64,000 nucleotides of DNA from Kitasatospora sp. NBC_01246 (GTDB lineage Bacteria > Actinomycetota > Actinomycetes > Streptomycetales > Streptomycetaceae): the NCBI RefSeq assembly GCF_036226505.1, contig NZ_CP108484.1, positions 4,030,001 to 4,094,000 on the forward strand. Direction: 5' to 3'. The position numbers and the translations under genes are program-made. Below are positions 25,384 through 35,600 of the stretch, one piece after another. The notes under the pieces are model-generated. The model was not told the DNA's origin. It was given only the letters and a program-made list of their open reading frames with translations, and searched no databases. Numbering within the stretch: position 1 is the first letter of the stretch; each line of letters begins with the position of its first letter.

Positions 25384-26574
25384 TCACCAGGCGATCGGGA
25401 GCGCCTGCAGTCCGTTCACCATCGCGTCCGCCTTCCAGCGCAGTTCGTCCTCGGGGACGGCCAGCCGCAGGCCGGGCAGGCGGTCCAGCACCGTCTCGAT
25501 CGCCACCTGGAGCTCCAGCCGGGCCAGATGGGCGCCGATGCAGTAGTGCACGCCGTGGCCGAAGCCGATGTGCGGATTGCCCTGGCGGTCCAGCACGAGG
25601 CGCTCCGGCTCCTCGAAGACCTCCGGATCGCGGTTGGCCGCGGCGGTGGCGATCATCACCGCGTCACCGGCCCGGATCGTCACCCCGCCCAGCTCGACGT
25701 CGGCCGTGGCGTAGCGCGGCAGGCTGAAGCCGGTGAGCAGCGGCACGTACCGCATCAGCTCCTCGACGGCCTTCGGGATCAGTTCGGGCTTCGCCCTAAG
25801 GCGGCGCAACTCCTCCGGATTGACAAGGAGTTGGTGGAAGAAGTTGCCGATCTGGTTGGTGGTGGAGACGAAGCCGGCGATCAGCAGGTCACAGGCGATC
25901 GAGAGCAGCTCGTCCTCGCTGATCAGCCCCTGCTCGCGGCAGGCCCGGACCAGGACGGTCAGCAGGTCCTCGCCGGGTTCGCGTCCGCGCAGGTCCAGCA
26001 CGCCGGCCATGTACTCGATGAACGCCTGGCCCTCGACGGCGAGGACCTCGCCGGGGGTGACGGCGGAGAGCACCGTCTCCGCCCACTGCCAGAGCATCCG
26101 GTGGTCCTCGGCGGGGATGCCGAGGACCTCGCAGATGATGGTGGTCGGCATCGGGATCGCGAAGTCCTCGACCAGGTCGGCCGGCGCACCCGCCGCGAGC
26201 AGGCCGTCGACCAGCTCGTCGGCCAGCTCCCTGGCCCGGACGCGCAGCCGCTCGACCCGTCGGGCGCTGAACTCCTTGGCCACCAGCGAGCGCAGCCGGG
26301 TGTGCTCCGGCGGCTCGGTGGAGAACAGCCCGGCGCCGCTGCGGGCGACCGGACGCATCCGGGGCTGGTCGTGGCCCATCGCCTCGGCGAGGCTGAAGCG
26401 CGGGTCGGCCAGCACCGTCCGGACGTCCTCGTAGCGGGTGACCAGCCAGGCGCCGTCACCGTAGGGCAGCCGGATCCGGGCCAGCGGCTGCTCGCGCAGC
26501 TCGGCGTACCGGGGGTGGAGGTCGAGGCCGAGCGACGCGAACGGGTAGGACAGCGGCGGCTGCTGCCTGAGCAT
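25384..26574 (-). CDS. PTM-cluster cytochrome P450
   Basis: A 396-residue bacterial class I P450. Visible motifs are the I-helix LLIAGFVSTTNQ (the usual Ala-Gly-x-x-Thr oxygen-activation pattern with Ser-Thr-Thr), the K-helix EELMRYVP (ExxR), and the haem-binding loop FGHGVHYCIGAHLARLE with Cys345 as iron ligand. In PTM clusters a P450 oxidises the finished macrolactam (hydroxylation, ketone or epoxide). Its position between the synthase and the FAD enzyme is unusual; I recall it last in the cluster. ATG at 26574 has CGAGAGGTGG upstream. No ferredoxin gene is adjacent, so an external electron donor must serve it. Confidence 0.92.
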   Translation of the reverse strand: MLRQQPPLSYPFASLGLDLHPRYAELREQPLARIRLPYGDGAWLVTRYEDVRTVLADPRFSLAEAMGHDQPRMRPVARSGAGLFSTEPPEHTRLRSLVAKEFSARRVERLRVRARELADELVDGLLAAGAPADLVEDFAIPMPTTIICEVLGIPAEDHRMLWQWAETVLSAVTPGEVLAVEGQAFIEYMAGVLDLRGREPGEDLLTVLVRACREQGLISEDELLSIACDLLIAGFVSTTNQIGNFFHQLLVNPEELRRLRAKPELIPKAVEELMRYVPLLTGFSLPRYATADVELGGVTIRAGDAVMIATAAANRDPEVFEEPERLVLDRQGNPHIGFGHGVHYCIGAHLARLELQVAIETVLDRLPGLRLAVPEDELRWKADAMVNGLQALPIAW

Positions 26575-26680
26575 GAGGTGGTCCACCTCTCGTGAGGGAC
26601 TTCCATGGCCATGGGGGCTACTGGGACTGCCGGGGTGGCGGGCCGGGTCGCCGGACCCGGGCCGCGGGGAGGTGCACGGC

Positions 26681-29600
26681 TCAGGACGCATCGGCGGTGG
26701 CCCCGGCGAGGATCTCCCTGGCCAGCCCGGCGTTGCGCGCGATGTACTCGTGGCCGAGCATCTCGGCGTGGGTACCGAAGCCGCGGAACACCGCCGTACC
26801 GGTGGCCGAACTGCCGTGCCAGGCACCGTGCTCGCCGGCCGCGTAGAGGGCCACCTTCACGTCGTCGGAGATCACGCTGACCGGTGCGGCGATCACCCCC
26901 AGGTTGGGCGTACGGCTGCAGAACTGCAGGTAGTCCCTGGCCTGTTCGCGGGTCTCCTGGGCGACGATCTCCGAACCGGTGTGCCGCTGCAGGTGCTCGG
27001 CCAGCTCCTGCTCGAAGGCCTGGACGTGCTCGTCGCCGAGGGTGAAGAACTCCGGGATCCGGTGCGAGTCCATGATCACCACATTGGGCACCGCCCGGCC
27101 GCGCCGCTCCAGCTCCTTGGCGACCTCGAAGGCGAGGTTCCCGCCGAGCGAGTAGCCGAGCAGCGCGCACGGCCCGTCCGGCTGGATGGTGTCGATCAGA
27201 TCGGCGTAGCGGGTGACCTTGTCGTCCCCCGCGACGTAGTTGAACGCGACCATCCGGTACTCCGGCAGGTGCGCCGCGAACTGCCGGTAGACCAGGCCGT
27301 GGCCACCGGCCGGCGGGAAGCAGAAGATGGTCTGCTGCTGCTCCTGGTTGAACCAGAGGTAGGGCTGGGCGCCCTCCAGCCGGCCGGTGATGATGTGCTC
27401 CAGCGTCCTGGCCATCCCGTGCAGGGTGGTGACCTTGAACAGCTGGCTGACCGGGATCCTGATGTTGAACTCGCCCTGCAGCCCGTGGATCAGCTCGATC
27501 AGCTTGATCGAACTGCCCCCGCACTCGAAGAAGTCGTGCTCCAGGCCGAGCCCCTCGACGCCGAGCAACGCCCGCCAGTGCTCGGCCATCCGGACCTCGT
27601 AGAGGGTGACCGGCGGTTCGGCGGCCCGGTCCTCGGCCTCCGCCCGGGGCGCGGGCAGGGCGGCGACGTCCACCTTGCCGTTGGCGGTGAGCGGCAGCGC
27701 GGGCAGCTCGGCGAAGTACGTCGGGATCATGAAGGTCGGCAGGTAGCCCGCCAGGTGGCGACGGAGCTCCCGGCGGTCGACCGTCCGCCCGGGGGCGGGG
27801 ACGCAGTAGGCGCAGAGCACGTTCTCGCCGCTGCGGTCCGGCCGGACGGTCACCACCGCCTGGGCCAGCTCGGGCCACTCGGCGAGCTGGGTCTCGATCT
27901 CGCCCAGCTCGATCCGGTGACCGCGCACCTTGATCTGCGAGTCGGCCCGGCCGAGCAGGTGCACCCCGCCGTCGGCGTCCCAGCGGGCGAGGTCGCCGGT
28001 ACGGTAGAGCCGGACCGGCTCGGTACCGTCGGCCCCGCCGAGCGGCAGGGTGGCGAAGCGGCGCGCGGTCTGCTCCTCGTCGCCGACGTAGCCGAGGGCC
28101 ACTCCGGAGCCCCCGATCCACAGCTCCGCCGGCACACCCGGCGGGACGGGCCGGCCCTGCTCGTCCAGCAGGTAGAAGGCGCTGTTCGGGAACGGCCGCC
28201 CGATCGGGACCATCCGGCTGGGCTCCAGACCGTCCGCCGGGCCCTCGAAGTAGGCGCTGTCGATGGTGGCCTCGGTGAGGCCGTAGGAGTTGATCAGGCG
28301 GGTCCGCGGGCCGCACAGCGCGCGCAGCCGCTCGTACTCCTCGACCTTCCAGACGTCCGAGCCGACCACCAGCAGCCGCATGAAGTCCAGCCGCAGGCCG
28401 GACCGCTCGCAGTGGCCGATCACGGTCCGGACCACCGCGGGCACGAACTCCCCGGCGTCCACCCGCTCGGTCCGCATCACCTCGTAGAGCCGCGCGGTGT
28501 TGAACAGCAGTTCCCGGCCGACCAGCACCAGGGTGGCCCCCGAGCAGAGCGCGCGGACGTAGTCGCCGGTGAAGACGTCGAAGGACGGGCCGGCCATCTG
28601 GAGGTGGACCCTGGCGTCGGTGTCCAGCCGGTACTCGGCGCGCCAGGCCTGGTAGGCCGAGGCGAGGTTGCGGTGCGAGACCCGGACGGCCTTGGGCCGG
28701 CCGGTGGAGCCGGAGGTGTAGATGACGTACGCGGGGCTGTCGAGGTCCACCGGCTCGTCGGTGAACCCGCCGGCGGAGCCCCCGGACGCCTCGGACCCCG
28801 CGGACCCCGCGGACCCCGCGGACCCGCCGGTGGTGCCGGTCCCGCCGGGCTCGTCCGCTCCGGTGAACTCCGCCGGTGCGACGATCCGGACCGGCAGCCC
28901 GCCGAGCCGCTCCGGGTCACCGACCAGCAGCCCGGCGCCGGCGTGCTCGATCATGTAAGCCAGCCGGTCGGCCGGGTGCCCCGGATCCAGCGGGAGGTAG
29001 GCCGCCCCGGTGCGGAGCACGGCCAGCAGGGCGACGACCAGCTCCGGCGACTTGTCCAGGCAGAGCGCCACCACCGAGCCCGGCCCGGCGCCGAGGGCCC
29101 TCAGCCGGGCCGCCGCGCTCCGGGAGCGGCGCGCCAGCTCGCCGTAGTTCAGCCGGGCGGTCGGGCCGGACTCCGCCGGAGCGGCCACCGCCCGGGCGTC
29201 CGGATCGGCGGCGGCCGCCCGGAGGATCAGCTCGTGCACCGGCTCCTCGTGGGCCACCCGCCGCTCGGCACCGCTCCACCGCTGGATCACCCGGGCCCGC
29301 TCCACCGGACCGAGCAGCTCCAGCCCGGTGGCCGGCTGCTCGGCGCCGGCCCCGGTCAGCCCCTCCAGCAGGTTGGTGTAGTGCCCGGCGAGGCGGGCCA
29401 TCGTCTCCGGCAGGAAGAGGTCGGTGTTGTACTTGAAGACGCAGTGGAAGCGACGCTCCGCCTCGTCCTCGTAGGCGGACAGTGTGAGGTCGAACTGCCC
29501 TTCCTCCTCCGGGAGTTCGATGTACTCCAGGTGATAGCCGTACTTCTCGGTGGCCACCTTGTGGTGCAGCAGGATGAACATCGCCTGGAAGACGGCCGAG

Positions 29601-32600
29601 CGGCTCGGGTCGTGCTGCAGTCCGAGCTTCTCCACCAGCAGCACGAACGGGTACTCCTGGTTGTCCAGCCCGCCCAGCACGGTGGTGCGCACCTGGGCCA
29701 GCAGCTCCGCCACGGTCGGCGCCCCGGCCAGCGAGACGTGCAACGGCAGCGGATTGACGAAGTAGCCGTAGACCGAGCCGAACTCCTCGTCCGTGCGGCC
29801 GGTCACCGGGCTGCCGACGATGATGTCGTCCTGGCCCGAATAGGCGTGCAGCAGCAGGTAGTAGGCGCTGAGCAGCACCATGAAGACGGTGACGTTGTGC
29901 TCCCGGGCCAGCGCGTGCACCCGGGCGCTGAGCCGCTCGTCCAGCACGAAGAACTCGGAGGCGCCGTTGTGCGTCTGCACCGCCGGGCGCGGCTTGTCGG
30001 TGGGCAGGCTGAGGATCGGCACCTCGGCGGGCAGGTGCGAGCGCCAGTAGTCGAGCATCCGCGGCGCCTCGCGGCCGGCCAGGAACTCGTTCTGCCGGTT
30101 GAGGAAGTCCAGGTAGCGGGCGGTGACCGGGGGCAGTTCCGGCGCCCGGCCCTGCCGCAGCCCCTCGTAGACGGCGAGCAGTTCCTCGATGAAGGTGAAG
30201 GTGGAGATCGCGTCCGAGATGATGTGGTGGACGGCCTTCATGATCACCCACTGCTCCGGCCCGCGCTTGAACAGCCGGAACCGCACCAGCGGATCGCGCT
30301 CCAGGTCGTACGGCTTGCGGTACTCGCGGACGATCAGGTCGTGGACCTCCGCCCACTCCAGCCCCTGGACGTCGAAGACCCCGAAGTCCGGCTCGACCTC
30401 TGCGCGGACCCGCTGCACGGCGTGGCCGCCGTCCAGCACGAAGTTGGCCCGCAGGCTGGGGTGGCGCCCGACCATCGTCCGGAAGGCGGCGGCCATCAGC
30501 TCCGGCTCCAGCTCCACCCGGACCTCGACCGCGCCGCCGATGTTGTAGGCGAAGCCGTCCGGGTTGAGCTGCTTGAGGAACCAGAGCGCCTTCTGGTTAT
30601 GCGTCAGCGGGTGCTGCGACTCGTCCTCGTACCGCTCGACCTCGGCCGCGCCGGCGCCGGTGCCGTCGTCCTCGATCAGCTCGGCCAGACCGGCGTACAG
30701 CTGGGCGACCAGCTCGGTCACCGGGGCGTTGGAGAGCAGCGCCACCACCGGGAGGGCGGTGCCCAGCTCGGTGTTGAGCCGGGCCCGCAGCTCCATCGCG
30801 AGCAGCGAGTCCAGTCCGAGCCCGCTCAGGCCGGTACCGGGCTCGATCTGCTCCGCCGGCACCCCGAGCACGGTCGCGGCGAGCGCGACGAAGCGCTCGG
30901 TGAGCAGCTCCCGGCGCTCCTCCTCGCCTGCCGCCCGCAGCACCTCCAGCAGGCTGCTCCGCCGCGGCGCCGGCGCGTTCTCCCGGGCTGCGGCGGCCAG
31001 ACCGGCGACCAGCGGCGGCGGGGCCGGGTACCAGGACAGGAAGAGCGGCCAGTCGATCACGGTGGCGACCAGCAACTGGGCGCGGTCCTGGCCCAGTACC
31101 CGCTCCAGCACGGCCATCCCGCTCTCGGGCGCGAGGGAGCTCATGCCGCGGCTGTTGCGGTAGTGCTCGACCAGGCCGAGCTCCTCGATCATGCCGGTCG
31201 CCCAGGGGCCCCAGTCCAGGCTGAGGGCGGGCAGGCCGAGGGCGCGGCGGTGGTGCGCCAGCGCGTCCAGGAAGGCGTTCCCGGCCGCGTAGTTGGTCTG
31301 GCCGGCGGTGGTCAGCAACGAGGCGATCGAGGCGAACAGCACGAAGTGGTCGAGCGGCTCGCCGGCCAGCTGCCGGTGCAGGGCGAAGGCGCCCAGCACC
31401 TTGGGGCCGTGGACGGCGTCGAACACCTCGCGGTCAAGCTCCGCCACCAGGGTGTCGCGGACCTGCCCGGCCAGGTGGAAGACGCCCCGGACGGGTGGCG
31501 ACTCCAGCGCCCGGTACTCCGCGAGCCAGTCCGCGAGGGCGCGTTCGTCGGTGATGTCCAGCGACACCGGAACGGGCTGGGCGCCGAGCGACTCCAGCTC
31601 GCGCAGGAAGGCGACACCGCGACCGGCCCGGCTCTCCGGGTCGAGGCCGCGCCACCGCTCGCGCGGGGGCAGCGGGCTGCGGCCGACCAGGATCAGCCGG
31701 CGGGCGCCCCGACGGACCAGGGTGCGGCAGAGCAGCCGGCCGAGGGCGCCGAACGCTCCGGTCACCAGGTAGCTGCCGTCCGCGCGCAGGCTGGGCGGCA
31801 GCGGACCGGTCAGCCCTTCGGCGGGGCGCAGCCGGTTGGTCAGCCGGCGCCCGCCGCGCAGCGCGATCTCGTCCTCGTCGGCCAGCGCGAACTCGCGCAG
31901 CAGTGCGGCCGCCTCCGCTCCGGCCGGGCCGGCCGGACCGAGGTCGATCAGCTTGCCGGGGTGGCCGGGCAGCTCCTGGTGGCGCAGCACCCGGCCGATC
32001 CCCCAGGCGGGCGCGCCGAGCGGCTCGACCGGCTCGTCGGGGGCGGTGGCCTGGGCGGCCCGGGTGACGATGTGCAGTCTGCAGTCGGGCAGTTCGGCGG
32101 AGAGCAGGGCGGCCAGCGTGACCAGGCTGTAGGCGCCGGCGCCGGTGTGACCCGCCACCGTGGCGTGGTCGGCGCCCGCCAGCGCGGGCCGGTCGAGGTT
32201 CCACAGGTGGACGACGGCGGCCGGATCGGCGGCCCCGGCGGCCCGCCGGTCGGCCAGCAGCCGGCCGAGGTCCGCTGCGGAGCCGGGATCCACGGTGGAC
32301 TCCCGCCCGTCCGCGGCGGTCCGGTAGCAGCTGCCCGGGCGGACGAGGTGGCAGCTGCCACCGCACCCGGTGATCCGGTCGGCCAGCTCCTCGGCGACGC
32401 CGCCGGCATCGGCGAACAGCAGCCAGTGGTCCGGGTGCTCGGCCAGCAGGTCGGGGGCGTCCGAGGCGCCCGGCAGCTCCGACCACGAGGACTCCACCAG
32501 CCAGCCGTCGATGGTGGCGAGGCCGACCGCGGTGGAGGCCTTCTCCACGTCGGCGGCCCGGAACCCGGTGATCCCGCCGAGCGGGGTGCCGCTCCCGTCG

Positions 32601-35600
32601 TAGACGGCGATGTCCCCGACGAGCTCGTCGCCGCCGTCCCGGGTCACCGTGGCGTGTACCCAGAGCGGCTGCTCCCCGACCGGGTCCAGCCGGACCTCGT
32701 CGATGGCGAGCGGCAGCTTGATGCCGGTGCCGGTAGGACCGGCCGCCACCAGGAGCTGGGGGGTCAGCAGGGTCTGGAAGAAGGCGTCCATCAGCACCGG
32801 GTGCACCTGGTGGCCGGCGCCCTGCCCTGCGATCGCCGCCGTCGGCCGGACGACGGCCAGCGCCTCGCCGGGGCCGATCCAGACCTCGTCGATGCCCTGG
32901 AAGGCCGGCCCGTAGTGGTAGCCGAGACCGGCCAGCTCGCGGTAGCAGTCGGGGCCGGCCAGGTGGCGGGCGGCGCGCTCACGGATCGGCTCGGCGTCCA
33001 GCCGGTGGCCGGGCCGCCGGCGCTGGCCGGGGCGGACGGTGCCGACGGCGTGGACGGTGCGGTCCGGCCCGGCCCCGCCGGGGCCGTCGGCGTCGCCGTC
33101 CGTCCCGGCCGAGCCGGTGGTGACGGCCGTGCCGGTGGTGATCGTGAACGAGCCGTTCTCGGCGGAGAGGGTGAGCTGGACGGCGCGGCTCTCCTCGTCG
33201 GGCAGGAAGAGCGCCTTGCGCAGCTCGATCCCGGCCAGCGCCGCGTCCGCCCCGCCGGTCAGCGCGCGGACCGCCTGGACGGCCATCTCCAGGTACCCCG
33301 CGGCAGGGAAGAGCACCCGGCCCTGGATCCGGTGGTCCTCCAGGTACGGCAGCACCTCGGCGTCCAGCCGGGCCTCCCAGGCGGGCTCGCCCCCCGCGAG
33401 GCGGCGGCCGAGCAGCGGGTGGTCCTGCCGGCCCCGGCGGACCTGCTCCACCGCCCGGGGCTCGACCCAGTGCCGGTCCCGCTTGAACGGGTAGCGCGGC
33501 AGCGGGACCGGGCGCCCGGTCGGCTGCAGCACCGACCAGTCGACCTCGACCCCGAGGTTGTGCAGGGCGGCCAGCGAGGCGGTGAACGTGGTCCGCTCGT
33601 CCTCCTGGCGGCGGATCGAGGGCAGCGTCCGGACGTCGGGGTGGTCGGCGCCGCCGGGCCGGGCCTCCAGCGTCTCCTGGATCGAGCGGCCCAGCACCGG
33701 GTGCGGTCCGACCTCCAGGAAGAGGCTGTACCCGTCGTCCCCGAGCCGCTGCACGGCCTGCTGGAAGCGGACACTGTCGCGGACGTTGTGCCACCAGTAG
33801 CCGGCGTCCAGCTCGGTGCCGTGCGCGGTGCCCTCCCGGCCGGTGAGGTAGAGCGGCACCTGGGCGGGGCGGGCCTTGAGGTCGGCGAGCGACTCCAGCA
33901 GCTCGTCCTTGATCAACTCCATCCGGGCGCTGTGGTACGGCACTTCGACGGTCAACGGGCGGGCGAAGACCTGCTCCGCGGTGAGCGCGGCGGCCAGCTC
34001 GGCGAGCACCGTCTCGTCCCCGGCGAGGGTGAGCGAGGTCGGACTGTTGATCGCGGCCACCGACACCGCGTCACCGTACGGGCGGATCCGGCGGACCGCC
34101 TCGGCCTCGGTGAGGGAGACCGCCAGCATGCCGCCGGTACCGGCCAGCCGCTGCTGGAGCCGGCTGCGGTGCACCACCACCTTGACCGCGTCGGCCAGGT
34201 CGTAGACCCCGGCCTCGTGGAAGGCGGCCACCTCCCCGGTGCTGTGGCCGACCACGGCGTCCGGACGCACCCCGCGGCTGCGCCAGAGCGCGGCGAGGCC
34301 GATCTGGACGGCGAAGTTGGCGGGCTGGGCGAGCCAGGTCTCGGCCATCCGGGAGTGCGCCTCGTCGGCGGCCAGCTCGTCGGTCAGCGACCAGCCGGTG
34401 AGCTCGGCGAGGTGCTCGGCGCAGCGCTCGACGGCCTCGCGGTAGACCGGCTCGGTCGCGAAGAGCCGGCGGCCCATCCCCCACCACTGCGGACCCATGC
34501 CGGTGAAGACCCAGGCCAGCCGGCGGTGCCGAGCCTCGCGCCGCTGGCCGGTCAGCACCCGGGGGTGCGGTTCGCCCCGCAGGTACGCGGTGAGCGCCTC
34601 GTCCAGCGATTCGCGCGAGTCGTAGACCACGGAGAGCCGGGAGTCGAGGTGCTGGCGGCGGTGGGCCAGGGTGTGCCCGAGGTCGGCCGGTCGGGCGGGG
34701 GCGCCGCCGCGCGCACCGGCCAGCTCGCCCTGGATACCGGCGGCCAGCTCGGGCAGGGCGGCGGCGTCGCGGGCGGTGAGCGGCAGGACGGTGAGCGGGA
34801 GGACGGCCGGGCCCTCCGGCGGCTCGGACGGCTCCTCGGCCGGTGCCGGCTCGGGAGCGGCCTCCAGCAGGACGTGGGCGTTGGTGCCGCCGAAGCCGAA
34901 GGAGTTGACCCCGGCCCTGGCCGGGCCCCGGTGGTCCGGCCAGGGGGTCGGCTCGGACGGGATCTCGAACGGCAGGGTGGCAGGGTCGATCGCCGGGTTG
35001 AGCCGCTCCAGGTTGATGTGCGGCGGGATCAGGCGGTGCTTCAGCGCCAGCGCCGACTTGATCAGCCCGGCCAGGCCCGAGGCGGACTCGGTGTGCCCGA
35101 TGTTGGTCTTGACCGAGCCCACGTAGCACCTGTCGCCGGGGCGGCGGCCGACCGCCAGCGCCCGCGCCAGGGCGTTCGCCTCGATCGGGTCGCCGACCGG
35201 GGTGGAGGTGCCGTGCGCCTCGACGTACTGGAGGCTGCCGGGCGTGATGCCGGCTTCGGCACAGACCCGCTCGATCAGGCTCACCTGGGCGTCCGGGTTG
35301 GGCACCGTGATCCCGTTGGTGCGGCCGTCCTGGTTGACCCCGCTGCCGATGATCACGGCGTGGATCGGGTCGCCGTCGCGCACGGCGTCGGAGAGCCGCT
35401 TGAGCGCGACGACCGCGACTCCCTCGGCCCGGACGTAGCCGTCCGCCGAGGCGTCGAAGGTGCGCGAGCGGCCCTCCGGCGAGAGGAAACCGCCCTTGGT
35501 CTCGGCGATGGTGTACTGCGGCGCGATGTGCAGCAGGGTGCCGCCGGCCAGCGCGAGGTCGGTCTCGCCGCGCAGCAGGCTCTGGGCGGCGAGGTGGACG

